A program made the translations under genes and the position numbers. A stretch of 64,000 nt of DNA from Ephydatia muelleri (Eukaryota > Porifera > Demospongiae > Spongillida > Spongillidae): the NCBI GenBank assembly GCA_013339895.1, contig JABACO010000018.1, forward strand, positions 5,816,028 to 5,880,027. The letters run 5' to 3'. This document shows, one piece after another, positions 12,701 to 27,700 of the stretch. The notes below the pieces were generated by a model. It was not told the DNA's origin. It ran no database searches and saw nothing but the letters and a program-made list of their open reading frames with translations. Numbering within the stretch: the first letter of the stretch is position 1; each line of letters starts with the position of its first letter.

Positions 12701-15700
12701 CATGAAAGAGTTTTGATTGCACAATTGATCTATAGTTGGAGCGAGAGACACAGAGAGTGTTTATCAAGGAGTTTGCAGTCAAACATCCAGACAATTTGCA
12801 CTCAAAGACCAAAAGGATAAGGTTTGACACTTAAGAAATGTAATCCTGTAGAAGGGACAATTTTTGCAAGGGATTTGTGTTATTCTGCAGTGCTATATTA
12901 ACTCTTCCCATTTGCAGGCCAGTTATACCAGAGTTCCTCTTGGATTTTGGCCACACTGTGTATGGCCTGGTCACTTCAAATGCTGTCACACTAAGAAATA
13001 TAGGGCACACTGCAGTATCATTCAGCACTCAGCGAAGTGCTCTGCAAAACACCGGGTTCTCTGTTGATCTTGGGGACAAAGTCAAGTCTCTCCCTGGAGC
13101 ACCTGAGTTTGAATCACTACAGTTCAACGTGAGATTTGATCCTGCATCAGCAAGGTGTGCCGAAGGCCATATAGAAGCTAAGCTACCTGTAGACGTAAGC
13201 TAGAAATGCCAAAATCTGAATCCAACTGTTTTGAGCTGTTCACATTCACGCAGCTTGTCAATGGGCCTAGTTACATCATCAAGTTGACTGCACTTGTTGC
13301 TCGTCCAAAGATTGAACTCTCTAGCAGCATGATTGACTTTGGGACTGTGCTGTGTGGCCAGTGCAAGGTTGTCACAATCAGGCTGCACAATCCTTACTTT
13401 GTGAAGTGAGTTGTCCTGCAATGTTGCCCAACTCAATCCAAAATTGTAGTAGTGAAAAAATTATATTCTATTTTTTGTCAGGTGTGAATGGTCTGCTATA
13501 AGCAGTAAACCTCCAAAACAGGTATGCAAACTAAAACTATTGCCAGTGTTTTGAGGCTATAAGGTATTTCACCCAGATTCCAAAGCATGTTCCCCTCCAC
13601 TTGAGGAAGAAGATGAAAGAAAAGCCAGCACCTAAGTACTTTGAAGTAGAGCCAAGCTCAGGCATTTTATTGCCAGATCAAAAGAAGGAAATTCAAGTTT
13701 GGTTCATGCCCAGTGAAACGGTGGGAGTAATGCAGTCAAGTGCTTAATTTTGAAAAAAAATTTTATTACTTTTATCACTAGCACCACTATGTAGATACAA
13801 TTCCATTTGCAATTAAGCACAACACGGAGAACCAGCTCTTGCTCCATGTTGAAGGACTGGGGAATGAACCAAAAATCTCATTTGATCGTACTCTAGCTGA
13901 GTTTCCACCAGTCCTGCCATTCTCCCCGGGCTCAGAAGTACAGGTGACAATTACAAATCCTACTGCTTACCCCGTGGAACTCTACTCACTCGAGTTTGAT
14001 AAGCAACACATTGAAGAAGAAACTGTTAGTCTTGTTTACTCGCGCTTATCAGCATGGATAACTATATAGCTTGTGTCGCATTGCTTTCCAGATCCTAATT
14101 TGGTTGAAGGAGCGTTACAAGTTGAAGAAGCTGTTCCTGCCGCCAGTCATCCCTGGAGGGAAGCTCCCCCAGGAGATACTGGAAGCTTACAGCAAAGAGC
14201 GTGGCGTGGCTAAGACAGCTGCTGCTCCTGCTGCTGCTGTAGAACTCGATGCGGACGACACAGGCCCAGCCAGAGAAAGCGCAATCTCTGTGGAGCAATC
14301 AGAATCGCAGTTGAGACTTCCCTCTGCTCTTAGTCCATCCAGCACGAACGTCGAACAGAAGGTCGGCGCATATGAGACCAAAACCAGGCTTCCGAGTTGC
14401 ACCGCAATTACCCCTGTTTCGGGTGTCGAACTCTCCGTCATCAATTCTCTAACGGTTCTCAGCCAAGCCACTCTCGGAACACAGCACAGCGACACGGAAT
14501 TGGACACCAACAATCCCGTTACGGCGGCAATCGCCCGCCATCTCGGCCTGGACACCTCTCCCGACGCGATCTTGGCGGGCAACCGGCGGGGAATAGCCGT
14601 GATCGTGAGCGGACCCCCGCAGAGTGGCAAGACGACCCAAGCTAAAGCTATCGCTGAGCTGTATGGGGCAGCAGTGCTGGGGGTGGACGACGTTCTCATT
14701 GACGCCATATCTTCCGCTTCGACTCCCGCCGGCTGCAAGGCGCGGGAACATTGCATGCAAACGATAGAAATCACCGTCGAGGAAGAAGCATCCCCGCTAG
14801 TTTTGCAGAAAAAACAACAGAAAGACGCTGCGAAGGAGAAGGAAGCCGAGTCGCTCTGCACGGTGGTCGAAGGTCCCCAGACCTTCCCTGTCGGCAACCA
14901 CGAAGGCACGCTGTTCGCCGCCCCCACCGGGACGCTCCCGTTCAAGACTCTACCGGAGGACGTGGTAGTTGATATCCTGGCCGACAGGATGCAGCAGAAG
15001 GATTGCAGCCGAGGGGTCATCGTGGACGGGATCGAGTCTCGCTTTACGACGGGACCGCTCATGACGTCAGCCTTGGTTTTGAAGGCGTTCAACAATCGCA
15101 AACACATTTATGTTGTGGAACTCGCTATGGAACTTCCCGCATTGGTGGCCCGGCAGATTGAGCTCGAGGTAGAGAGGGAGAGGAAAGCGAAGGCTGAGAT
15201 GGATGCGAGAAGGGAAGCGGAGGAGCTCGAAGAACAGCGGATTGCGGCGCTGCTGGATTTGCCTGAGGACGAGTACGAGAGTCTCGATGAAGAACAGAGG
15301 AAAGAAATCGATGCGAGGAGGTTAGCTCTGTACAAGGAGAAGAGGCGAAAGAGGCAAGCAGAAGAGGAAGAGCGTCAGAGACTGCAGCGGGAGAAGGAAG
15401 AAGAGGAAAGGCGGCTGGAAGACGAAAAGCAGAAGCGCAGAGGGAAAGGAGGACCTAAGGAACCAAAGGAGACAGGGAAGCGATACAGTGTCGTGGCAAA
15501 AGCAGGCGGACCGTTTCAGAAGGGATCGCCGACGGGTAACAAGGACAGGACGACTCCCAACCTGTCGGACCAATTACTCGGCGGCAATGTTCCCACCGCC
15601 TCGGGGTCCAGCCTGATGTTAGGCATGGATACGCCCACGCTAGCCTCCAAGCGCAGAAGCAAGAAGGACCCTGCGGCCATCCTGCAGGAGCAGACCGTCG

Positions 15701-18700
15701 CCACACCTGGTTCGAGCTTGAGTAGAAGGTATACCCTATTTGAGGGCGGAGTGGCTGCAATCCACCAGCTGTTGGAGGACTGGGATCGCAACACAGGGGA
15801 AGTGAGGACCAAGCCTCAACCCGAGCCGGAGGAAGCCAAGACCACCCCTTCGAAGAAGTCCAAAGTGAAGCCGAAGCCCGCGTCGAGGTCAGAATCGCTC
15901 GAGCGGGTTAACGCGACGAGCGGTCAACCTGCGGAGCCGCCCATCCAAGAAGATCGAGTGGGCGTCGGCGTGCCTCTGATTACCGTAGATGGTAACCAGA
16001 GCATGAAGGATGTCACAAACCGTATATTGGCCGCTAATCTTCCCACTCCAGTAGAGGTATATCTGATATGAGCATTACATGGTCGTTTTTACTACGGTGT
16101 ACTTATAGATACTGAACGATATGGGTCTGGGACCTAGTGGAAGTCCCATTCCAGCTCCTGCTGTGTTCCAGATGTATCCGTATTCTCTTAAGAGAGAGAC
16201 CATCGATCCCTCACACTTGGAGCAGTTTGTATTCATTGCTGCTTCTCCTGATGACCCGTAAGTCAGTACAAAATCAACCATAGTCTTTGATATATCTGAA
16301 CGCTACGCATGCAAATGCATTTAAAATCTTGAATTTAAGGCCCTTGTTTATTCCTGTTTCGTACCAGTTATATGTGTGTAGTGCCTGAGTTTTCCAGTTA
16401 CAAAGCAAGGGAATTACTAATATATTAGTCCCACCCCAATTGGTGGATTCCTATATCGATATCATAAGTGCTAGTCATACACAATATTTCTCCTTAGAAG
16501 TTACTTAACTTTGTTACTGGTGCTTCGCCATTTCAACCACTTTCCACTTTGCACCTGCTGTATCATAAATACAGATTAGAACCGGATCACATGATGATGT
16601 AGATTTTATATACAGTCTTTTTTCTCTTGTATTGACCCAGTCAATAGTTGGTCTATTTTTTTTTGCTAAGAAATTACATAGGCGCTAGTTCCACTATTTT
16701 ATTGGCAAAACAGTACTTGTGTTACATAGGTAAGAGTATTAAGCGGTTATCTTCATACAGCTAGTGACTACTGGTCTTTGACTGAGTTATTTCCATGGCC
16801 AGAGAAGTGTGTTGTTTGATCTATGTTGGCCCTGCCATGCATACTGACTGAGCTGCAGCTTTCTTCTTAACGTCTGCATGGTCTTATAAAGTTTTCTATC
16901 AGAACATACATTTTTCGTCTGTAATCACATGAAGTCTTGTGTGCATTAGTATGAATTTCAAGACAACAAGAATCTTATAGAAATGAAGCGAACATGGATT
17001 TGGAAAAAGCATGTGATTAAACAATTAAGGCTTTTTTTAATTTTATATATGACAAGGTCCAGAATTGTAAGGAACATTTAATAATTAACTGCACTATCTG
17101 AGCCTTCAGTGAACTATACCACAAACACATTCTCATATTGCAACTCGTGTGATTGCTGGTTAATGGTTAAGGGGTCATATCAAACTGCATGCAGTCTACT
17201 CTTGTAACTATTGAACTTCCAGTGCATGCTATTAGGCATTACCATATACGGTGCTGCAGATGTACATGTACGTGGTCAAGATCGCAAAACATCCTTCAAA
17301 AGGAAAGCAGTCAAACGTGCCAAATTATTGTGCCCTAATGCCTCCAAGTACGAATCGATATCGTATTCGTACCTTTGTACGGAGGCGCTGTAGATGTAGC
17401 CGCTTTCACATGTTCCATTGAACCACCAATATATGCCGCAGAACACCACGCCACTAGCATAAATCAACCACTGTGTTGGCTATATGCATGGAGCATTCGT
17501 CAGGACATGGACTGGCCATGTTTGCGATATCGCATTACATGAGAATTGATCACTCTCGAAGGTATTTATTTTTTATTCTCAGTTGAGATTATAATACATA
17601 CATGTGCATGCAGATGGTATATGCATAGCACTGACAATAAATGCTGTACTTCTATAACGAAGTTAGCCAGTATCACGCACATTTTAGCAACCTCTGCACA
17701 GCTTGGAGCTGATGATGAACTGCGCGCAATCCGCTGGTAGCCAGGCGGCAAACGCCTCACGTGCGCTGATCTCGGCCGCCGTGCAGTTCACTTCGTCCTT
17801 GAACGGTGTGATGATAGAGACGTCGTATCCTCCTGGAAGGCTGTCCAGCCCCGTGCAATTTGTATTGTTCAGAGACTCGTCCGATAGAATAGCGATGACC
17901 TGGCACGTGTAGTACACGGGCGCGCCTGATAATGAAGCTACGGACGCGTTGTTGAAAGTGTCCATGCGAGGAATCGCGCTACCGATTGCAAGCGAGACCG
18001 AGCTGTCTAGCGCCACCACCACGGCCGCCAAGAAACATAGATTACAGTTTGAGGACATGACGATGTTGCTTTTCCGGCACAAAACACGATGCGAGCCGAG
18101 TGGTAAAACGCTCATTTTATAGATGGTAACCGTGCGATTATATTGCATTAAGAGTGTGCGAGGATCAATAGGAAGCCAATCTAACCATATGAGCCACCAT
18201 AATGGCCATTTAGAACTGTGCACCATCACAGCATTGGGTATAGGTTGATCACATGTGTTTATTTAATCTCAATGCGCTTTGCACCATACTTTGGACCTTC
18301 AATAGTACTTAATGTAATTTGTACAGTACATGTTACAATGGGAATCACTTGGGAGATGGGCTACAATAGCAAACCCAGATTCTGCCAAAAGCAAAGGCAG
18401 TATAGTGTCAGTGTGCCAATGGTGACCCTCAACATATATGCTCATAGGAATTGCAAGCTCGAAGAGCCAGTGAAGCCTAGCACTGAAATTCCAGAAGACC
18501 CAGTGCCAGACATTCCTCCTCCCCACTCTCGCATGTCGAAAAAGGGGCCCACCACTGCCAAATCTGTGGAACCTTCAAATGACAGACGATCACCTCAGAA
18601 ACCGACGGCCAAAAGGAAAGCAAGCCTTAAGCCTAATTCTCCCGTAGCACAGACAGTGCCACATGAAGACCAACAGCCAAGGTTAGTTGTTTTATGTTTA

Positions 18701-21700
18701 CATGACACTCACCCTATCTATGATCCACTCCATCTATGATCCTCAAGCATCTCTGAAGAGCCAGCCAAGCCACATGGACCTGCAAAGTCTGTGTCTCAAG
18801 TTTTGTTGTTGTTATATTCATTGCCATATTTGTCCCTTATCTCTGCAGGTTGGTACGGTTTCGGTGGACCATACCGCCTCAGGGGCAGGCTGTGTTCAGG
18901 CTGCTGTTTAGCTCCTTGGAGGAAGGGCAGTTTGACAAGACGCTCAATTTTGAGGTGGTTGGCACCAGGCAACGTTACCAGCTGTTCTGCCGTGGGGTGT
19001 GCGTCGTGCCCAGCATCTGCCGAGAGCCAAGGTGGGCAGAGGGAAGAAAGTTTTCTCTGGGGTTCTAAAGTAGGGAGGGTCCTCCATGGTCCTGTGGTGA
19101 GGCTTCTTCATTGTCTAAGGTGTGAAGGGTCTTCAAACCCATGGTTCTAAGGTATGGGAAGCTTCTCCATGATTCTAAGGTGTGGAAAGCTTCTCCATGG
19201 TTCTAAGGTGTCTAAAGATGATGTCATCCTTCTCACATTCATCCTGCTCATATGTCTCTCTCATCATGTTTTTTCCCTTTCTTCCTTCCTTCCTTCATTC
19301 TCCCCAACATCAGGATAGTATTTCCTAACCGCAAAAAGACCATTGAAAATAATGAAATAGTCCATAAGAAGTATGTTTTCAGTGAAGAGACGTACTTCTT
19401 TGGACCTCTGCATTGTGGGAAGACAAGAGAAAGGTGAGTGGATGGTTTTCTATAACCTAGGGGCTGGGCTGATCCAACATCTCGTCACATTGTAAACATC
19501 TGGTAGGTACCGTGAAGGTCGCTATCCCGAGAATATGGAGACACTCACCATTAGCAACACAAGTGTGATGGAAGCTGACGTTCTTTTCAGTTTCAAGGAC
19601 GACTTCAGTGCAGCCACCTTCCTTGTTGAACCAGCACAGATGGTTCTGAAACCTGGAGAAAGCAAGGTTTAAAAATAGAAATCAAAATTAATAATGATAT
19701 GCACAAAACTTTAAACTTTGTATAGAGTTTGGCCATATGGGCATACCCCAAGACACTGGGCACTATCAAAGATGCACTAGTTTGCTGTGTTAAGAACAAT
19801 CCAGACCCTGTGGTTTTCAATATCAGCTGTGATGGAGTTGAACCAGAGCTGAAAATTGATAAGAAAGTGCTCGAGTTCAAGAAAGTATTGCTGCACAGGT
19901 AGATCATTTTAGCATTGTATGTTTGGATTGAGGCCTTTGGTGCAACGGTTTGGTATGTACGGTGTGCTTGGGATGGAACCATTGTATGGAAAGGTCACAG
20001 TTCCAAGGCAACTCTGTCTTTACTTATCCTAAACAGGAAGCAGACTAATGTCCTTCACCTGCACAATAACACTCTCTTACCTGTGGCGTGGAAGCTTAGC
20101 GGAACAGAAATGTTGGGCGAAGAATTCTCCTTTGGTCAGGAGCGAGGTGTGGTCCAGCCTCGCTCTGCCTTTGCTCTTAATGTGCACTTCAGGGCAGCAA
20201 AGCCAGTCTCATACACAAAGCGGACTTTCAAGATTGAGGTACCTTTGGTTCCATAAAGAGAGTGGTGCTGAAAAGTGGCCCCCATCTTTGGCAGATATCG
20301 GATGTGGAGCAGATAATGGGGCTGATGCATGTGGAGGCAGTTCAGATACAAGCTGAGGCATACGATGTGGCTTTGGATGTCAGCTTCCCTCGAGGTGAGT
20401 TAGACTGTGCTGGATGTGTGACAAACGGTGTCAGAAGCCATGGGGCTCCCGTGCAGGCACAGACGGAGGGCTGGACTTCCAGTGTGTGAAGGTGTTTGAT
20501 GAATCTAAGCTCACTCTACACTTGAAAAACAAAGGGAAATATGATATTGCGTATAAGTAAGCCTTTCATGATCAAATAGTGAATAGGTATTGACAAATAA
20601 CCACTGTGGTATAAATACAATTCAAATGAAAATGATGCTGTAATTTGTTAATAAATGATGGCATGGTGGACAATTTATTTGCATCTGTTGTATTGGCTCA
20701 TGATTTTATTACCATTGGGTTACTTCTTTGGGTCACAATATGTATTTGATTGTGTTAATTTTTAAGCCAACTATTCAGTTATATTTCTGTATGAACAGTT
20801 TCCTGAGCCAGTCTGTTCCAAATGTTCCTGACTGCTCAAAGATGTTCAGCATTATGCCAAACCATTCTACCCTGTACCCTGGAGAGAAGGCTCAGGCAGT
20901 CGTCATTGCCTTTCGACCTCATGCTGAAGTGGCATTGGTAGATCAGGCTATTCTCAAGTGCCAAGTGATCGATGTCCATGTTGGAGAGCAGGGCGAGGTT
21001 ATTGCTAATATTCCAATTAAAGTTACTGCCAGGGCTGTGTTCTCAAAGTACGTTCCCTGAATGTGTGTATGTAAGTGTGTGTCACTGTGTGTGTGTATGT
21101 GTGTGGTGTGTGTGGTGTGTGTGGTGTGTGTGCGCATGTTTGTGTGTGTGGTTGAATGCACATGTGTATGTATGCATGCATGAATGTTTGTTACGAGGTT
21201 ATGGCTAGAGATGGTTTTAATGTTATTGTGATATGTGTAAATGTAGGATGTACTGTGCAGATCCGTATTTACACTCATATACATAGTATACATCCATCAC
21301 CGGTGTGCATTGAGCTTTCTTCATTTGAACTAACAAGGTTCAGCATATGTCCCATCAACGACCTCAACTTTGGGTACATGATGTTTGGGACGCGCAAGAC
21401 TTGTACCTTCACACTAGAGAATAAGGGAGAATTTGAGTTCAAGTATGCCTTCATTAAGCTGCTCTCTGAGGCAGCAGAAGCAGAGAGTGTAAGTCCCACT
21501 GTTGACCTGCAGGAACATATTTCAGAACCCTGGGTATGTTACAGGGCCACTATTGCTGCTGTGGCTGCGGCCAAAAGGGCAAAGTCCAGAGATGGTGTGG
21601 CCTCTGCCCAGTCATCACAGGTGTTCAAGGGCAAGGGAAAAGGAGGAAATGGTCCAGGGGGGGTGGTCTGGGGCTGCAATGAGGTGGGCTTTGTAATGCA

Positions 21701-24700
21701 AGTCTGATATGTATTTTTTTATCTTTTCCTACTTCTTCGGCCATCTTATCCTCACCTACACTTTCTTTCACCAAATCCCTCTCTTCCTCCCTTCCTTCCT
21801 CTCTCCTCCCCTCCCTTCCTCTCTTCCTCCCTCCCCTCCCTTCTCTCTTCCTCCCCTCCCATCCTCTCTTCCTCCCCTCCCATCCTCTCTTCCTCCCCTC
21901 CCTTCCTCTCTTCCTCCTCTTCCTCCTCTCCCTTCCTCTCCTCCCTCTCCCCTCCCTTCACCCTCCTTCATCCTCTTTTCATACTCTTCCCTTCTTCCTA
22001 CTCCTAGAACTGAAGTCATTGGGGGGAGCCAACGTTTAGTTCTAAGCTTGTTCACTGTTAACAGTGCTATAGGCGTGATTTCACCTGGGCAATCTGTGGT
22101 CATTAGTGTGGAGTGTGTGGCCGACAAAGCAGGCAAACATGAGGAGGTAGGATGGGAGGGCACCCTTATCAGAGGCCTTCACTCTGTTCATCTTTGCTGT
22201 ACCACAGGATCTGTGTGTGGAGATCAGTGATCGACACAAAAATGACCCTCAGATCACATACAAAATACGTGGGGAGGTCCTGATTCCAGCCATCAATTGC
22301 AGTGACATTGCGTCAGTATTTGAAGAGCACAGGATATGCAAGCAACTAGGAGTCCTAGGACAGCACACATTTCATGAGGTTAGGAGAGGGAGTGGGGAGG
22401 GTTGGGGGGAGGAAAAGGAGTTTTTGAATTTTTTGATCCTCCTTATTCAGGATGGCTGCATAGGTGTCTATGGAGAGGAGGATGAGACCTTCCTGTACAA
22501 GAGTGTCATTGTTGGTCAGTCGGCAAAGGCTCGCTTTAAAATCAGTAACCCAAATAAGGTACATCAGTGCAGTCTTTTGCAATAGCGGGTATTTTAATCA
22601 CTACCACATCCTCCATTTGTAGATACCTTGTGACGTGAATATACTGGTGAAGTCTTCCTCAGTGCAGAAGGTCAAGGGAGCAGCTGACATATTCGAAGTA
22701 GAGCCCAGCAAAGTGAACATCCCAAGCCACTCCCATGTGTATGCTGTGGTTACCTTCAGACCAACAGCCATGCAGGTATAGCTCCTATAGCAGTGTTATC
22801 CCGTATATGCATGTAGCATTTATACAGCAGCTATAGCAGTGCTATTCCATATAGTGTAGCAGCCATGCAGGTATACAAGCAGTGCTATCCCGTATAGTGT
22901 AGCAGCCATGCAGGTATACAAGCAGTGCTATCCCGTATAGTGTAGCAGCCATGCAGGTATACAAGCAGTGCTATCCCATATAGTGTTGCTATACAGTAGT
23001 GTAGCACTACTGTAAGTAATTTTTAACCACTAACCCAAATAACTTTCCCTTGCACATGACCCCAGTTGTACTCTGCAACGTTTGAAGCTGTTGCCGAAGG
23101 ATCTCAAACATTGAAGGCCAAAGGACTGACCTTTGAGTTGCAGGGCGAGGGGAACCTCCCCCAGGTCTCCATAGAGAAGCCCGTGTTGCGCAACGCTCAG
23201 GGACACCCCCTCCTCCTCTTCAAGCGTCTCATGGTGGGCAATGCTCAGGGTCTTCCCTTGGTGGTGAGGAATGTTGGGACCATCCCTGCCACACTGGTGA
23301 TGACACTGGGCAGCGGACATGAGTCCTTCTCCATAGCCCGGCCAAAGGTTGGAGAGGAGGAGGAGGAGGAGGAGGAGGAGGAGGAGGGGGAGGCTGAAGG
23401 GGGGGTGGAGGAGGATGAGGTGGCAGGAACATGCCAGACTGGGCCCAGGATGCAAAAGGCCCCACCCCCTCCCACGGCTATTAAGCTGGGAGTAGATGAG
23501 GTGAAAGAGCTGAAGGTGCTATTCCAGCCTGCACAGCCAAACAAGTGCAGTGGTGAGCTTCAATTGAAGATACAGGACAACCAGTTTGAGAACCTGCGCA
23601 TAGTGCTGGTGGGAGAAGGGTACAAGGATGACGTTGCCATTGACAACATCCAGAGCATAATGGAGGAAGTGGGGGAGTCAGCGACATCCATGCAAGGTAT
23701 ATGTCCCCTCTTCCCCAGTACTATCACATCTCCCATTGATCTTTCTTCTTTTTACTCCACACTAGTTCACATCAACCACCTGCAGTTTGGCGGGTGTCCA
23801 GTTGGGGAAAGCAAGCAGCTGTCGTTTGTCTTGTCGAACCACTCTACAAGCCAGGCTATTCGCTTCCAGTTTCCCTCGCTCCCTGGACTCTCGTTTTCCC
23901 CATGCGTGGGCCATCTCCACCCCAACAGTTCGAAAGACATTGTGGTCACTTTCAGACCTGCCAAGCCTCAAACCATGACTGCTCAGAGGCTGTGTGCAAA
24001 GATCACCAAGATCAAGTTCTCCCACGAGATTAGCCAGGTACATGCGTGTGCATGTGTGTGTATGTGTGAATGTGGTATGTATGTGTATATGTGTGTTGTA
24101 TATGTGTATATGTGTGAGTGTATGTGTGTGTGAGTGTATGTGTAATGTGGTATGTGTGTGTATGTGTGTATATGTGTGTATGTGTGAGTGTATGTGTGGG
24201 TGAGTGTATGTATGTATGATTTATCAATTTTTGGGCACCCCACACCTCTTGCTCATGCAGCAGTGATGTCACTAATACATGTAAGTGACCCACCCCTCTA
24301 TACAGGTGCCCGATTGGGACGACAGGATGAAGTCAGTTCGATGGGTGACTGCTCCCCTCCAGGGTCACCAAGGGGTGCATGATGCTTCACCCACGTCTCC
24401 TGGGAGACCTCCACCAACCCCGGCAAAGCAGAAGGTGATAGAGACAGAGCCCGAGACCCCTCACGCTGTGGTCGATGGCAGCCACAGGGACCTGGAACTG
24501 ACTGCATCAGGTGTGGCCGGATATACTAAGTACGAATGTTCTACGTCTGAAGTGAAGTTCAGGGACACCCTAATGTTTCAAACTAGAGCATTTAGGTAAG
24601 GAGAGAGGCTCCTCTGAGCTGATGTGCCTCTAGTTGTTATGCTGTCTGGGGTCATTTACTTGTTGACAGCTTCCCTTTGAAGAATGTGGGGCCGATACCA

Positions 24701-27700
24701 CTGGCATACAAGTGGACGGCACTGGATCAGAATGAAAATGGGACGAGAGATGCAATGGAGCCCAAGTCTGATGCAGGCTCAAGCTGCAGTGTAGGGAAAG
24801 AGGTCTCGCCATTCTCAGTGACTCCCGCCAGTGGTGTAATTCTGGTTGGACAAGAAACCAACTTTACAGTTCGGTTCTCCCCACTGGACCTAGTTGACAT
24901 GCAGTGCATGTTTAGGTGCAAGTAAGTCCCACCCACATCCCTTCCTCCTCCTCCCTAGAGAGCTGTTGATCCGAGTGTTTCTCCTTTTTGCCAGTGTCCC
25001 TCACTTGGATCAATCTTGTCGACCGTTGGACCTAAAAGTACAGGGGCTTTCCCTGATGCCGTACTGCCACTTTGAGCTGGAAGAGAACAACTATCTCACC
25101 ATGAGACAAGCGGAGACCAGAGGTGGACTGGAGACAAGGACGGGACCGGCCATCGATTCAGCAACAAGGGTGATTGAGTTTCATTCTCGCGGCATAGGCG
25201 TGAAAAACCACAAGTGAGTCCACTGGTCCTTACGAGCCTATGAGCAGGATCGTCCTCACCATTAATGCTTCTGTACCCCTCAGGGAATTCAGCATAATCA
25301 ACCCCACAGCGTCTGGTTATGAGTTCAACTGGACCCCTGAGAATTCCTCCATTGCACTGTTCAAATGCCTCACCCCCCGGGGCTACATCGCTGGGGGAAA
25401 GAAGCATGACGTTGCTTTTGATTTTACTCCAACCACCCTGGACTTGGTGGAGTCGTTCTGGACATTCTCTATTCCCTCCCTCTCCATCTCTCTGCCCTTT
25501 CTCCTGGTCGGTCAGTCCGTTGAACCCGCTGTCAACATGGATAGAGCCTACGTCAACTTCAGATCCATGTTTGTTGGTAAGTGAACGAATGGGCGCACAA
25601 AATCAAGCGTCACGCTAATGCGCATCTAACAGGGACGCAATCTCAAGAGACGGTCTACCTTCTCAACGATGAATCGATTCCATACCACTTTGCCTTTACG
25701 GAGCAGTCGTGTCAGTTTGATGGCCACTCGGCTCAGGTCCTGGTGGAACCAATGGCAGGCATCATTCAGCCCAAAACAAAGTACCATACACTCTTTTTGA
25801 CACACAGCATCCAGATATCTTTACGTCTTTTTCTTTTTTTTTTTTTAGGCTTCCTATACAAATTCGCTTCACAGCAGCTCAGGAGCGCGAGTACAGCTTT
25901 AATCTGCTGTGCCAAGTCAAGCGCAAGTTAAAACCCCTTGTCCTTAATGTCAAGGCACAAGGATATGCCATCAACACCGCCATCACCTGCAAGGGACCAG
26001 ATGGGAAGGAAGTGGACCTTCGCTTGGACAAGGCAGCCAAGAGAGTGATTGACTTCAAACAGGTTCACGTGAATGAGAAATCGCTGTGGGAGCTATGTGT
26101 GTACAACCATGGCCTGTACAGCTTTGAGTACAAGTGGACTCTTTCGGAAAAGTGCTTGCAGCCGGGAGGTGATGGAGGCCAGGTGATCATGGTACAGCCT
26201 GAGGAGGGCGTGGTCCCAGCCCACGACAAGGCCAGGTGCTCCCTGGTGTTCTCTCCTGCCGGAAAGATGTCCCTCAAGGGCTCCGACCTTACTCTCAGCG
26301 TGAGTAGATTGTTCTTAGGGGTCCATTTTTTTACGTGCCCTCTGTGTTGTGTCTTCAGATCACCAATGGACCCAGCATTGCTCGGCCAGATATAGTGATT
26401 GCCTTGCGAGGGCAGGGGGTGGAGCCTCTTGTTGAGTTCTCCTTCATGGAGTACAATTTTGGGTACAGCTTCCTGTACCGTCTCGACACGCCACTGAACA
26501 ATGCCGTTCTGACCATCACCAATAAAGACACAAAGGATGTCAGGTTGGTTTATGTGTTGAGTTGCTTGTGGGGTGTAAAGTGTGAGGGTGGGAAGGGGGA
26601 CTAGTGTGGGCACAACATTTAGGCCTGACATCCTGTTTTCTGGTGCACATAGCATCAACTGCCTGTATGCCAACAAGCAAGCAGTTGACGTGGACTTTGA
26701 ACCCAAGCTGTTGACCCCTGGAGAGTCGTGCGAAGCATTGGTGGTGTTCAAGCCACGAGATGCCATCAAGTACTGCGAGGAAGTCCCCTTTGAGATTAAT
26801 GGACTGTTGAGGAAGACTGTTGTGATTCGTGGAGAAGGGACTCAAACAAAGGTTAGCATTGGTACCGGTTAGTGATGGATCAGAGCTGTTCATTCACTGG
26901 GGCAAGGTCAGACCTCTTTCCCTCCTTCCCAAAAGGTCAAATCCTTAGCACATGTAAATTTCCATCAGTCAACCAAGTGCTGCTCACTTGGAAAGTAATG
27001 CCAATATGTGGGTTGGTGTAGAAGTGGCTCTTATTTGGGAACAGCGGCGCTGTTACTTGTGACTTTGAAGTGGATTACCCACTAGCTTATTTGTTTCTAC
27101 AGATTGAGTTGGTCAATCCTGCACAAAGAACAGTCAACTTTGGTGCACTCAGGGTGAACCAGACAGCCACCAAGAAGGTCAAGCTGGTGAACCGCAGCCC
27201 CATTCCAGTGGTCTTCTCTGTGTCCATTGTGCCCAGCTCCAGTGTGCCTGCCCTCCAGGCTGATGGTGTGTTCTCCGTCAGCCCATCAGGGGAACTCACC
27301 CTCCCTCCCACTGCCATCAAGGAGATTGAGGTCACTTTCTCCCCCAAGTCTCGTGTCACCCAGTTCTCTGAAGAGGTTCGATAATCATCGCTCAAAGTGT
27401 GGTAGTGATGACTGTCTCTGTGGGCTCTCTTCATCCAGGTGACCCTAGAGTGTCAAGGTTTCCCACAGCCCCTGTTCATTGTGACTGGGTCCTGCCAAGG
27501 CTTGGAGATAACGCTGGACAGCGATCATGTTCCCTTTGGAGCCGTTGTCCTGAAGAGCCAGAGTGAGAGACGAGTCCTCATGCACAACAGTGGGGACATC
27601 GGGGCAAGGTAACAAACGATTGGTCGCTGAATTTCTTTGGTCAGGTGTCCTGAGTTGCATTGATTGTATGGTCAACTCTTGGCACTGCCATTGCCATTAC

